64,000 nucleotides of DNA, from positions 1 to 64,000 of the forward strand of contig NZ_ASXG01000130.1 of the NCBI RefSeq assembly GCF_000411975.1, in the 5' to 3' direction. The translations under genes and the position numbers were made by a program. The DNA is from Amycolatopsis orientalis DSM 43388. GTDB lineage: Bacteria > Actinomycetota > Actinomycetes > Mycobacteriales > Pseudonocardiaceae. Positions 40,480-48,863 of this stretch are shown here, piece by piece. How positions within the stretch are numbered: the first letter of the stretch is position 1; each line of letters opens with the position of its first letter. The notes under the pieces are model-generated. The model was not told the origin of the DNA and made no database searches. It saw only the letters and a program-made list of their open reading frames with translations.

Positions 40480-42337
40480 AACCAGCCTCACCGAACGTCT
40501 GCTGTTCGAGACCGGCGTGCTCGACCACGTCGGCCGGGTCGACGACGGCGACACCCAGACCGATTCGCTCGACCTCGAACGCCGGCGCGGCATCACCATC
40601 AAGTCCGCCGTCGTGGCGGTCACCACGCCCGGCCACCGGCTCAGCCTTGTGGACACTCCCGGTCACCCGGATTTCATCGCGGAGGTCGAACGCGCCGTCG
40701 GCGTGCTCGACGGCGCGGTGCTCGTGGTGTCCGCGGTGGAAGGCGTCCAAGCCCAGACCCGCGTGCTGATGCGCACGCTCGTCCGGCTCGGCATTCCGGT
40801 GCTGGTCTTCGCGAACAAGATCGACCGCACCGGGGCTCGCGAAGCATCGTTGCTGGAATCGTTGCGTACCAAGCTTTCCCCGCGATGTGTCGCGATGAGC
40901 ACCGTGCCGGAGATCGGCACCGCTCACGCACGTCCGGTGCCGCTGCCCTTTGACGAACACCTCGCTGACGCACTGGCCGGGGACGACGCGTTTCTCGAGT
41001 CCTATGTGGCCGGTACCGCGTCCGCTGTGGACTACCGAAACGCATTGGTACGGCAGGTGGCCACCGCTTCGGTGTATCCGGTCTTCTTCGGCTCCGCGGT
41101 CACCGGCGCGGGCGTTCGCGACCTCATCGCCGGAATTTACGAGCTGCTGCCGTCCCGCGAACGCCGCGGGGACGGACCGCTCGACGCCACCGTGTTCAAA
41201 ATCGAACGCGGTCGTTCCGGCGAGAAGATCGCTTACGTACGCATGTTTTCCGGATCCCTCGCGGCCCGCCGACCGGTACCGTTCCGCCGCTTGGGCGCGG
41301 AAAGCGTCGGCCGCCCCACTGCGGTGCGGGTGTTCGAGCACGGCGCGACCCCGGTGTCCGGCGAGGCGCTTGCCGGAGACATCGCGCGGGTCTGGGGTCT
41401 GCCGGAGATCCGGATCGGCGACCGGCTCGGGGAAGGCACGGACCTTTCGCAGGACCGGTTCTTCGCCCCGCCGAGCCTGGAAACGCTGGTGTACCCGGTC
41501 GATCCGGGCCAAACCGCCGCGCTCTACCTCGCGCTGACCCGGCTGTCCGAACAGGACCCGTTGATCAGCATCCGCCGCCAAGACCAGGACATCACCGTCC
41601 GGCTCTACGGCGAGGTGCAGAAGGAGGTGATCCGAACGACGCTCGCCGAAGAGTTCGGCATTGCCGCCGAATTCGAGGAATCACGCCCGCTGCTGGTCGA
41701 GCGTCTGCATGGGACCGGGCACCGCGTTCGCCGCCCCGCCCCGGACGAACGCGTGTTCTTCTGGGCCACCGTCGGACTTCGCGTCGAACCCGGACCGCCC
41801 GGGTCCGGCACCGACTACCGGTTGGAGGTCGAACTCGGCTCGCTGCCGCTTTCCTTCCACACGGCCATTGAGGACACCGTGCACGAGATCCTGCGCGAAG
41901 GCCTGCACGGCCGGGAAGTGATCGACTGCGCAGTCACCCTCACCGACACCGCGTTCTACCCGCCGGCCAGCACTGCCGGGGATTTCCGCGGCATGACCCG
42001 CCTGGTGCTGCGGGAAGCGCTTCGCCAGGCCGGAACGCGGGTGTACGAACCGGTCCACTCGTTCGAACTCGAAGCCCCGGCGTCCGCGCTCAGCGCGGTG
42101 CTGCGCAAACTTGTCGAACTGCGCGCCATACCCGGCGAACCAGTGCTCGCCGGCGATCGATGCACTGTGGACGGTCATCTTCCCGCCGCCTCCGCGCACG
42201 AACTGGAACAGGCACTGCCCGCGCTCACCCAGGGCGAGGGCACGCTGGTCACGAATTTCGCCGAATACCGGCTCAAGCCGGGTGGCGCCGGGCCAGGTCG
42301 AGTTCCGTCCAGCCGCCGTGGGCGGACAACAGCGTGA
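40433..42337 (+). CDS. TetM/OtrA-type ribosomal protection protein (EF-G-like GTPase)
   Basis: This 634-residue translational GTPase is close to the length of TetM (639). It has the G1 loop AHIDAGKTS (residues 9-17), LERRRGITI (switch I), DTPGHPDF (switch II) and NKID (G4). EF-G-like domains II-V follow to the C-terminus. Proteins of this type dislodge tetracycline from the ribosome; housekeeping EF-G is longer and differs in domain IV. The ATG at 40433 gives MKALTIGVLAHIDAGKT, the family start; the frame is open to 40316. Whether it confers resistance, or serves self-protection in a producer, cannot be judged from sequence. Confidence 0.9.
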   Translation: MKALTIGVLAHIDAGKTSLTERLLFETGVLDHVGRVDDGDTQTDSLDLERRRGITIKSAVVAVTTPGHRLSLVDTPGHPDFIAEVERAVGVLDGAVLVVSAVEGVQAQTRVLMRTLVRLGIPVLVFANKIDRTGAREASLLESLRTKLSPRCVAMSTVPEIGTAHARPVPLPFDEHLADALAGDDAFLESYVAGTASAVDYRNALVRQVATASVYPVFFGSAVTGAGVRDLIAGIYELLPSRERRGDGPLDATVFKIERGRSGEKIAYVRMFSGSLAARRPVPFRRLGAESVGRPTAVRVFEHGATPVSGEALAGDIARVWGLPEIRIGDRLGEGTDLSQDRFFAPPSLETLVYPVDPGQTAALYLALTRLSEQDPLISIRRQDQDITVRLYGEVQKEVIRTTLAEEFGIAAEFEESRPLLVERLHGTGHRVRRPAPDERVFFWATVGLRVEPGPPGSGTDYRLEVELGSLPLSFHTAIEDTVHEILREGLHGREVIDCAVTLTDTAFYPPASTAGDFRGMTRLVLREALRQAGTRVYEPVHSFELEAPASALSAVLRKLVELRAIPGEPVLAGDRCTVDGHLPAASAHELEQALPALTQGEGTLVTNFAEYRLKPGGAGPGRVPSSRRGRTTA

Positions 42338-42695
42338 GAACGCGCTCCGCGAGGGCCGCGAACCGGCGCAGGTCCTCGTGGAGCGCCTTCGCGCGAGTCG
42401 AGTCGAGCGGCGCGTGGTCGTCCCACCACAGGCAAAGCACCGCGCTCGCGCACAGCACCAGCGGCTGAACGAGGTCCGTGAACTCCGCGGACGGCTCGGC
42501 CGTTTCCCGGCACGTGCTCTCGATTTCCTCGCACGCGTCGAGCAGTTCCCGCAACGGGCCCACCGCGCCGGACGGAGTGCCGTCCCACGACGCGGTGGGC
42601 CACGCGCGGTCGCTCAGCTCGAGCCACAGCCGCCATCCGGCGACCAGCTCGGTCTCGTCGTGCGGCGTCCAGGTGTCGGGGAGCAGCCAGAACAT
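42273..42695 (-). CDS. Unknown 140-residue acidic protein
   Basis: This protein is not recognised. It is rich in Trp and acidic residues (WTPHDETELVAGWRLWLELSDRAW), is predicted to be mostly helical, and has no signal or membrane segment. Its 3' end overlaps the TetM-like gene by 65 bases on the opposite strand, which is unusual. The start ATG at 42695 has CACAGT 7 bases upstream, a possible leaderless box. Coding appears real from its codon use and lack of alternative frames in the unshared part. Confidence 0.6.
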   Translation of the reverse strand: MFWLLPDTWTPHDETELVAGWRLWLELSDRAWPTASWDGTPSGAVGPLRELLDACEEIESTCRETAEPSAEFTDLVQPLVLCASAVLCLWWDDHAPLDSTRAKALHEDLRRFAALAERVLTLLSAHGGWTELDLARRHPA

Positions 42696-42779
42696 GTCAC
42701 CGACTGTGACAGCGAAGCCGGAGACCGCACAACCAAGCAGGCGAAAGTGTTCGCGTTTGTACCCCGGTGCGGGGGTATC

Positions 42780-43715
42780 TCAGCTGATCACCGGGGGCAC
42801 GAACACGCAATTCGGCTTTTTCGCGTGCTGCGGGTCGAGCGCGTTGAGCACCTCGCGCTCCGCGATCGGGTCGTAGGTGATGCCGAGGTGGTCGGTGTGG
42901 TCGAGCCCGCAGACGTCCTGGAGGACGAGGTTTTTCACGTTGGGCGCGGGCTTGAGGAAGGCGTTGGTGTACGGGGTGACCACGTCGTCATACCTGGTCT
43001 GGATCACCGTGTAGTCGACGCCCGGAACCGTGTCGCCGCCCGCGTTGAGGTCTTTGAGGAACGCCGACCCGGTCGACTGCTCGTTGCAGGCCGGACAGGG
43101 GACGCCGACGATGTCGCGAGCGGGCGGGATCGCCTGGATGGCGGTGAGCAGGCCGAACAGGCTGGTGCCGTAATTGGACGGAGAGAGGCCGATCAGCTTG
43201 CCGATCTTGTTCGCGCCGCCGAGGTACTTGATCCAGTAGCGCGGGTTCATCCCGCCCTGCGAGTGTCCGACGATGTCCAGCTTCGAAGCCCCGGTGGCCT
43301 GCAGAATCTTGTCCCCGAAGGTCGCGAGCTGTCCCGCGGTGCCCGCGACCGGCCCGACCGTCTGCAGGAACGCCCCCGGCGATCCGCCGAAGTTCCCCGC
43401 GAACACGCAGTACCCCTCGTCGGCGAGCCGCTGGGAGAGGTTCGCCCAGTTCTCGTACGCGTTGGCCGTGGTGCCGTTGGACAGCAGCACCGGGTTCGGA
43501 TGCTCCGCGGAGGGTTTGCAGTTCCAGTCGTTGGCCCCCGGCGGCGCGATGGTCGGCTGCCCGACCGAGTAGATCGCCGCGGCGATGATGTTCGGCTGCA
43601 CCGGACCGGTCGGCTCTTTCCCGGTTGCCCCCGATGCCACCGCGGTGCCGCCGCCGAGCGCGACCACCGTCGCCGCCAGGATGGCCATGCCCCGTCCGAA
43701 CGCGCGTACGCCCAT
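42780..43715 (-). CDS. Secreted lipase/esterase (alpha/beta hydrolase)
   Basis: This 311-residue extracellular hydrolase has a Sec signal peptide at about residues 1-29 (AILAATVVALGGGTAVASG). The nucleophile elbow GHSQGG has its serine at about residue 149, the oxyanion-region NGTTANAYENW lies around 80-90, and candidate acid and histidine are in TRYDDVVTPYTNA and DHTDHLGIT. This is the pattern of Streptomyces-type class 2 lipases. Three cysteine pairs (WNCKP/GYCVF, PCPACN, DVCGLD/PNCVF) suggest disulfides. GAGAGGTG precedes the ATG. It would act on triacylglycerols or short-chain esters outside the cell. Confidence 0.9.
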   Translation of the reverse strand: MGVRAFGRGMAILAATVVALGGGTAVASGATGKEPTGPVQPNIIAAAIYSVGQPTIAPPGANDWNCKPSAEHPNPVLLSNGTTANAYENWANLSQRLADEGYCVFAGNFGGSPGAFLQTVGPVAGTAGQLATFGDKILQATGASKLDIVGHSQGGMNPRYWIKYLGGANKIGKLIGLSPSNYGTSLFGLLTAIQAIPPARDIVGVPCPACNEQSTGSAFLKDLNAGGDTVPGVDYTVIQTRYDDVVTPYTNAFLKPAPNVKNLVLQDVCGLDHTDHLGITYDPIAEREVLNALDPQHAKKPNCVFVPPVIS

Positions 43716-43790
43716 TCCGTTTCACCTCTCTGTGAACCCGACGCAGTGGTTAACGCGGAACACGAGAAAGAGAAACGCGGTTACTAGTTT

Positions 43791-44092
43791 TTATCGCAAG
43801 CTGACGAGTTCCCGGTTTACCGCATCGATCAAGGACGCCCGGTTTCCCGGGCAGACACTGCTGTGGGCCGCGCCGTCCTGAGTGCTCTGGAAGCTCAGCA
43901 CCCGCCCCCGCCCGGTGAGGTCGCGGACCGACAACGGCGAGCTGTACGTCCGCTCGCCTCGCTCACGGCGTGCAACTGATGCACCGCGTCGCACGGCGCC
44001 CGGATCAGACACCGCAGCTCGTCGGCGTCGCCCGCCTCGGCCAGCGGGTCGGAACTGCCGCCGCCGTCGTAATACTCGCGGCTGACCCGCAT
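43791..44092 (-). pseudogene. Frameshifted gene of unknown function
   Basis: A reading frame starting at the ATG 44092 (MRVSREYYDGGGSSDPLAEA, then CDAVHQLHAV) looks coding for about 34 residues. Near 43955-43975 the coding signal switches to another frame, continuing ERTYSSPLSVRDLTGRGRVL and ending GNRASLIDAVNRELVSLR at the stop 43791. Joining them needs a single-base deletion (or a 2-base insertion) in GTGAGCGAGG. The joined product of about 100 residues is not recognised. An upstream ATG at 44125 is rejected because it lies in the terminator of the preceding gene. Sequencing error is possible. Confidence 0.5.
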
Positions 44093-44111
44093 CGCCCGGT
44101 CCGAGTCAAGA

Positions 44112-44148
44112 AAGAGCCCCACCACCCAATCCGGGTGGTGGGGCTCTT
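44112..44148 (-). terminator. Terminator after acyl-CoA dehydrogenase
   Basis: A perfect 16-bp stem (arms 44112-44127 and 44133-44148, containing AGAGCCCCACCACCC) with a 5-base loop is followed on the minus strand by TTTCTTG. It lies 20 bases downstream of the acyl-CoA dehydrogenase stop. Confidence 0.85.
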
Positions 44149-44167
44149 CAGCGAGATGCCGGGAAGC

Positions 44168-45325
44168 TCAGCCCTTCAGCAAGGCGCGCGCCATGACGAC
44201 CTTCTGGATTTGGTTCGTGCCTTCGTAGATCTGCGTGATCTTCGCGTCGCGCATCATCCGCTCCACGGGGAAGTCGCGCGTGTAGCCCGCGCCGCCGAAC
44301 AACTGCACGGCATCCGTGGTTACCGACATTGCCACGTCGGACGCGTAGGCCTTCGCTGCGGACGCGGTGAAGCCGGCGCGCTTGTCGCCGCGTTCGGAGG
44401 CTGCCGCGGAGGCGTAGACCAGGTGACGGGCGGCTTCGATTTTCGTTCCCATGTCGGCCAGCATGAACTGGATTCCCTGGAAATCCGCGATTGCCTTGCC
44501 GAACTGCTTGCGTTCCTTGACGTACGCGACGGCGGCGTCCAGGGCACCTTGGGCGATTCCCAGTGCTTGCGCGCCGATCGTCGGGCGGGTGTGGTCCAGG
44601 GTGCGCAGCGCGGTTTTCAGGCCGGTGCCTGGTTCACCGATGATGCGGTCAGCCGGGATGGTGCAGTTTTCGAAGTAGATTTCGCGGGTCGGCGAGCCCT
44701 TGATGCCCAGTTTCTTTTCCTTCGGGCCCACCGAGAAGCCCGGGTCGTCCTTGTGCACGACGAAAGCCGAAATGCCGTTGGCCTTCTTTTCCGCGTTCGG
44801 GTCGGTGACGGCCATCACCGTGTACCACGACGATTCGCCGGCGTTGGTGATCCAGCACTTGGTTCCGTTGAGGACCCAGTGGTCGCCGTCGAGGCGGGCG
44901 CGGGTGCGCATGGACGCGGTGTCCGAACCGGCCTCTCGTTCGGACAGGGCGTAGGACGCCGAGGCCTCGCCCGAGGCGATCGACGGCAGGACCAGTTTCT
45001 TCAGGTCCTCCGAACCGGACAGGATGATCGGCTGCGTGCCCAGTTTGTTGACCGCCGGGATCAGGGACGCGGAGGCGTCGACGCGGGCGACTTCCTCGAT
45101 CACGATGCACGCGCCGATGGCGTCGGCCCCTTGGCCGTCGTACTCCTCGGCGATGTGGACGGCGTTGAATCCCGCCTTGACGAGCGCTTCGTTGGCCTCG
45201 ACCGGGTAGCGCTCCTGCTCGTCGACCTCCGCCGCGTACGGCGCGATCTCCTTTTCGGCTAGCGCCCGGACCGCGGCCCGCAGTTCCTCGTGCTCTTCGG
45301 CCAGCTGATACAGGCCCTCGGCCAC
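44168..45325 (-). CDS. fadE25: Acyl-CoA dehydrogenase (FadE25-like)
   Basis: This 385-residue FAD enzyme introduces the first double bond in fatty acyl- or branched acyl-CoA beta-oxidation. It shows VHIAEEYDGQGADAIG and YALSEREAGSDTASM for FAD/substrate binding, WITNAGESSWYTVMAVT, RMMRDAKITQIYEGTNQIQ with the catalytic glutamate in YEGT near residue 368, and QLFGGAGYTRDFPVERM. The similarity and location correspond to fadE25 (Rv3274c) upstream of purE in mycobacteria. The GTG start gives the standard N-terminus. It is divergent from the acyl-CoA ligase gene. Confidence 0.92.
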   Translation of the reverse strand: MAEGLYQLAEEHEELRAAVRALAEKEIAPYAAEVDEQERYPVEANEALVKAGFNAVHIAEEYDGQGADAIGACIVIEEVARVDASASLIPAVNKLGTQPIILSGSEDLKKLVLPSIASGEASASYALSEREAGSDTASMRTRARLDGDHWVLNGTKCWITNAGESSWYTVMAVTDPNAEKKANGISAFVVHKDDPGFSVGPKEKKLGIKGSPTREIYFENCTIPADRIIGEPGTGLKTALRTLDHTRPTIGAQALGIAQGALDAAVAYVKERKQFGKAIADFQGIQFMLADMGTKIEAARHLVYASAAASERGDKRAGFTASAAKAYASDVAMSVTTDAVQLFGGAGYTRDFPVERMMRDAKITQIYEGTNQIQKVVMARALLKG

Positions 45326-45432
45326 CTTCAGTCACCTCTTCTGCAGCGAAACGGGAGAAAGTCCCCCGATGTTAGCCCGCGTTCACTCCGATCGCGGAGG
45401 CTCGCTGCTTGTGTCCTCGGCCGCACGGTTCG

Positions 45433-45438
45433 TATGGT
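45433..45438 (+). promoter_or_regulatory. -10 box for leaderless acyl-CoA ligase
   Basis: TATGGT ends 6 bases before the ATG at 45445. It favours that start over the upstream in-frame codon at 45409. Confidence 0.5.
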
Positions 45439-45444
45439 CAGGTG

Positions 45445-47118
45445 ATGGCTGCCACTGCGTCGACCCCGCCGCCCGGATTGCCCGCTTCCCTTGACTACCC
45501 CGAGGCGCCGATAGGTTCGGTGCTCGCCGGCGCCGCGACACGCTACGGCGACCGGGTCGCGTTCGCGATGGGCGACGACCAGCTCACGTTCGCCCAGACC
45601 TGGCGAGCGGCCTGCCAATTCGCGCAGGCGTTGCTTGCCCGCGGCATCGGCCGGGGCGACGTGGTCGCCGTACATCTGCCGAACTGCCTCGCGTATCCGA
45701 TCGCCTACCACGGCATCCTGCTGGCGGGGGCGACGTTCAGCCCGACGAACCCGCTGCTTCCTCCGGACGACCTCGCCTTCCAGCTCACCGACTGCGGCGC
45801 GGCCGCGGTAGTGACGTTCGGGCCGGTCGCGGGCACACTCGCGGCGGTCGCCGACCGGATTCCGGCGCGGCTCACCATCGTCGTCTCCCCTACTGGCGAA
45901 CTCGACGAGGGGAGCGTGGAGTTCCGCGAGTTCTTCGCCGGCCAGCCCGCGACCAGGCCGGACGTGGCGATCGAGGTGGACCGCGACCTGGCCCATCTCG
46001 CCTACACGGGCGGTACGACGGGGCGGTCCAAGGGCGTTGAACTCACGCATCGCAACGTCGTCACGAACACCCTGCAGCACACCTGCTGGTCGACCGGGTC
46101 GGTGCCGGCGCTCGACGCGAACGGCGACGTGACGATCGACCAGATCGGCAGCCCGGACGAATGGCCGACCCGCCTGGGCACCGGCATCTCGATCAACCTG
46201 ACGCCCTGGTTCCACGCAATGGGCGTCATCGCGGGGCTCAACGGCCCGCTGCTGGCCGGCGGGACGATCGTGCTGCACTCCCGGTTCGACCCGGCGGCGT
46301 ACCTCGCGGACGCGGAACGGCTGCAGGTCACGACCATCGGCGGCGCGCCCGCGCTGTTCGCCGCACTGCTCGCGACGCCTGCGTTCCACACCGCCGACCT
46401 GTCGTCGGTGCGCAACATCGGCTCCGGTGCGGCGCCGATGAGCCACGAGATGATCCGCGCGCTGCACCAGCGGTTCCCGGGCGTCGTGATCACCGAGGGA
46501 TACGGGCTCACCGAGGTGACGATGGGCGCGGTGATCTCGCCGAGCTACCGCTCTGGCGTGCGCAAGGTGGGATCAGTCGGCACGCCGATCTTCGACACCG
46601 AGGTCAAGCTCGTCGCGGACGGCAGCGAAGAGCAGTTGCCACCCGGGCAAGAGGGCGAGGTGTGCTTGCGCGGGCCGCAGGTGATGCGCGGGTACCGGAA
46701 CCGACCGGAGGAGACCGCCGCCGCGCTGGTCGACGGGTGGCTGCACACCGGCGACATCGGCGTTCTCGACGAGGACGGCTATCTGTCCATTGTGGATCGC
46801 AAGAAGGACATGCTGCTGTACAAGGGATACAACGTCTTCCCACGCGAACTGGAGGAACTGCTGAGCGCGTCGCCGGGCGTGCTGTCCGCGGCAGTGGTCG
46901 GACGGCCGAGCCCGGAGGTCGGCGAGCTACCGGTGGCGTTCGTGGTGCGGAAGCCGGATTCCTCAGTGGACGCCGAGCAGCTGATGGCGGCGGTGAACGA
47001 GAAGGTGCTGCCGTACAAACGCCTGCGGGAACTGCATTTCGTCGAGGAGATCCCGGTGTCGGCGGCGGGCAAGGTGCTGAAACGCGAGCTGCGGAAGCAG
47101 CTGCCCGACCCGGCTTGA
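45445..47118 (+). CDS. AMP-binding acyl-CoA ligase
   Basis: This 557-residue ANL-superfamily enzyme activates a carboxylic acid as acyl-AMP and transfers it to CoA. Its motifs are AYTGGTTGRSKGVELTHRN (A3 P-loop, about residues 184-202), ITEGYGLTEVTMG (A5), DGWLHTGDIG (A7), IVDRKKDMLLYKGYNVFPREL (A8 hinge) and the catalytic lysine in AAGKVLKRELRKQ (A10). Substrate is probably an aromatic or medium-chain acid (4-coumarate-CoA ligase-like). It is divergent from fadE25, suggesting shared catabolism. A 13-bp terminator hairpin follows. Confidence 0.93.
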   Translation: MAATASTPPPGLPASLDYPEAPIGSVLAGAATRYGDRVAFAMGDDQLTFAQTWRAACQFAQALLARGIGRGDVVAVHLPNCLAYPIAYHGILLAGATFSPTNPLLPPDDLAFQLTDCGAAAVVTFGPVAGTLAAVADRIPARLTIVVSPTGELDEGSVEFREFFAGQPATRPDVAIEVDRDLAHLAYTGGTTGRSKGVELTHRNVVTNTLQHTCWSTGSVPALDANGDVTIDQIGSPDEWPTRLGTGISINLTPWFHAMGVIAGLNGPLLAGGTIVLHSRFDPAAYLADAERLQVTTIGGAPALFAALLATPAFHTADLSSVRNIGSGAAPMSHEMIRALHQRFPGVVITEGYGLTEVTMGAVISPSYRSGVRKVGSVGTPIFDTEVKLVADGSEEQLPPGQEGEVCLRGPQVMRGYRNRPEETAAALVDGWLHTGDIGVLDEDGYLSIVDRKKDMLLYKGYNVFPRELEELLSASPGVLSAAVVGRPSPEVGELPVAFVVRKPDSSVDAEQLMAAVNEKVLPYKRLRELHFVEEIPVSAAGKVLKRELRKQLPDPA

Positions 47119-47130
47119 GCTGATGGTGCG

Positions 47131-47161
47131 CGCGGATGCCGGTCCACAACCGGCATCCGCG
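47131..47161. terminator. Bidirectional hairpin between acyl-CoA ligase and purE
   Basis: CGCGGATGCCGGT (47131-47143) pairs with ACCGGCATCCGCG (47149-47161), a perfect 13-bp stem with a 5-base loop between two convergent genes. Confidence 0.75.
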
Positions 47162-47169
47162 TGCCCGGT

Positions 47170-47667
47170 CTACTTGCCCGCTTTTTCGCGGAGTTTGGCG
47201 TCCTTGTCGAGGACGAGCTGCTCCAGGTCCTGCTGGAACTGCGCCAGTTTCGCCTGCAGCTGCAGGTCGGCAGCGGCGAGAATGCGCACCGCGAGAAGAC
47301 CGGCATTGCGCGCCCCGCCGACGGACACGGTCGCGACCGGGATGCCGGCGGGCATCTGCACGATGGACAGCAGCGAGTCCATGCCGTCCAGGTACTTCAG
47401 CGGAACCGGCACGCCGATCACCGGCAGCACCGTCGCCGACGCGACCATGCCCGGCAGGTGCGCGGCGCCGCCCGCGCCCGCGATGATCGCGCGGATGCCC
47501 CGGTCGGCCGCGGACTTCGCGTAGTCCAGCATCCGCTGCGGGGTGCGGTGCGCCGAGTAGACACCGACCTCGTACTCGACGCCGAACTCGTCCAGCGCTT
47601 GCCCCGCGGCCTCCATCACCGGCCAGTCGGAGTCGCTGCCCATGATCACGCCCACCTGCGGCGCCAT
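47170..47667 (-). CDS. purE: 5-(carboxyamino)imidazole ribonucleotide mutase
   Basis: This 165-residue class I PurE converts N5-CAIR to CAIR in purine biosynthesis. The active-site motifs are GVIMGSDSDWPVMEAA (about residues 6-21), VYSAHRTPQRM (about 41-51, catalytic His), AGAGGAAHLPGMVAS (about 69-83) and GVPVPLKYLDGMDSLLSIVQMPAGIPVATV. It acts as an octamer with PurK supplying its substrate. GGGGA precedes the ATG, and purK ends 11 bases upstream, so purK-purE is one transcription unit. Confidence 0.97.
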   Translation of the reverse strand: MAPQVGVIMGSDSDWPVMEAAGQALDEFGVEYEVGVYSAHRTPQRMLDYAKSAADRGIRAIIAGAGGAAHLPGMVASATVLPVIGVPVPLKYLDGMDSLLSIVQMPAGIPVATVSVGGARNAGLLAVRILAAADLQLQAKLAQFQQDLEQLVLDKDAKLREKAGK

Positions 47668-47678
47668 TGTGTTCCCCT

Positions 47679-48863
47679 TCAGTGGATCTCGTAGCCGTCG
47701 AGCCAGACGGCGTGGGACAGCCAGTGCGCGGACAGCAGCGCGCGGTCGCGCAGGTCGTCCATGCGGTCGCCGATGAAGTTGACGTGCCCCAGCTTGCGGC
47801 CGGGCCGGTCCTGCTTGCCGTAGAGGTGGATCTTCACCTCGGGGAACCGCGCGAACAGATGGTGCACGCGCTCGTCCGGGCTCATCTGCGGCGAGACTTC
47901 CGCGCCGAGCACATTCGCCATCACGCACGCCGGCGCGATCAGGTCGGTGCGGCCGAGCGGGTAGTCCAGGACCCCGCGCAGGTGCTGCTCGAACTGCGAC
48001 GTGCGCGAACCGTCCATCGTCCAGTGGCCGGAGTTGTGCGGACGCATCGCCAGCTCGTTGACCAGCAGCCCGTTCTCGGTTTCGAACAACTCGACCGCGA
48101 GCAGCCCGGTGACATCGAGCGTCGACGCGATGCGCAGGGCCAGCTCCTGCGCCTCGTGCACGCGCTCTTCCGCCAGCCCCGGAGCCGGGGCCAGAACCTC
48201 GGTGTTGATGCCGTTCCTTTGCACCGTCTCGACGACTGGATACGCCGCGCCCTGGCCGAACGGGGAACGCGCGACCAGCGCGGACAGCTCGCGCTTCATC
48301 GCGACTTTCTCCTCGACCAGCAGTTCGGTGCCTGCTTCGAGGAGTTCGGGAACGGTCTCGCGGGCCTGCTGTGCGATGTCGAGCATCCAGACGCCCCGGC
48401 CGTCGTACCCGCCGCGCGACGCCTTCAGCACCACCGGCCAGCCGTGCTCGTCGCCGAAGGTCACCACATCGTCCACAGTGGACACTTCGGCGAAGGCGGG
48501 ACCGGGCACGCCGAGGCCGGCCATCATCTCGCGCATCACGAGCTTGTTCTGCGCGAATCCGAGCGCGGTGGGCGCGGGTCGGACGACGAAGCCCTCGGTG
48601 GCGAGGGTGAGCAGGTGCTCGCCGGGCACGTGCTCGTGGTCGAAGGTGACCACGTCGACCTGGCGGGCGAAGTCGATCAGCGCGTCGAGGTCGGTGTGGT
48701 GGCCGATGACGACGTCGCTCGCCACGAGGGCCGCCGCGTCGCCCTCGTCGGCCGCCAGCACCTTCAGCGACTGGCCGAGGGAAATCGCCGCCTGCTGCGT
48801 CATGCGGGCGAGCTGCCCGCCGCCCACCATGCCCACGATGGGAAGACCGGTTCGTTTGTCCAT
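47679..48863 (-). CDS. purK: 5-(carboxyamino)imidazole ribonucleotide synthase
   Basis: This 394-residue ATP-grasp enzyme makes N5-CAIR from AIR, bicarbonate and ATP. It has MVGGGQLARMTQQAAISLG at the N-terminus, DVVTFDHEHVPGEHL, the ATP-grasp strand VVLKASRGGYDGRGVWML (about residues 150-167), EEKVAMKRELSALVAR, and the metal/ATP site FETENGLLVNELAMRPHNSGHW near residue 275. The ATG at 48863 is the first start giving the family N-terminus; the open frame runs on through repeats to 49355. The large repeat-rich gap upstream must hold its promoter; a TAACCT box lies 10 bases before the ATG. Confidence 0.96.
   Translation of the reverse strand: MDKRTGLPIVGMVGGGQLARMTQQAAISLGQSLKVLAADEGDAAALVASDVVIGHHTDLDALIDFARQVDVVTFDHEHVPGEHLLTLATEGFVVRPAPTALGFAQNKLVMREMMAGLGVPGPAFAEVSTVDDVVTFGDEHGWPVVLKASRGGYDGRGVWMLDIAQQARETVPELLEAGTELLVEEKVAMKRELSALVARSPFGQGAAYPVVETVQRNGINTEVLAPAPGLAEERVHEAQELALRIASTLDVTGLLAVELFETENGLLVNELAMRPHNSGHWTMDGSRTSQFEQHLRGVLDYPLGRTDLIAPACVMANVLGAEVSPQMSPDERVHHLFARFPEVKIHLYGKQDRPGRKLGHVNFIGDRMDDLRDRALLSAHWLSHAVWLDGYEIH

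Noticed and set aside
44093..44125. ATG at 44125 as start of the frameshifted gene
   Set aside because: The codons fall inside the terminator hairpin of the acyl-CoA dehydrogenase; the ATG at 44092 is more sensible.
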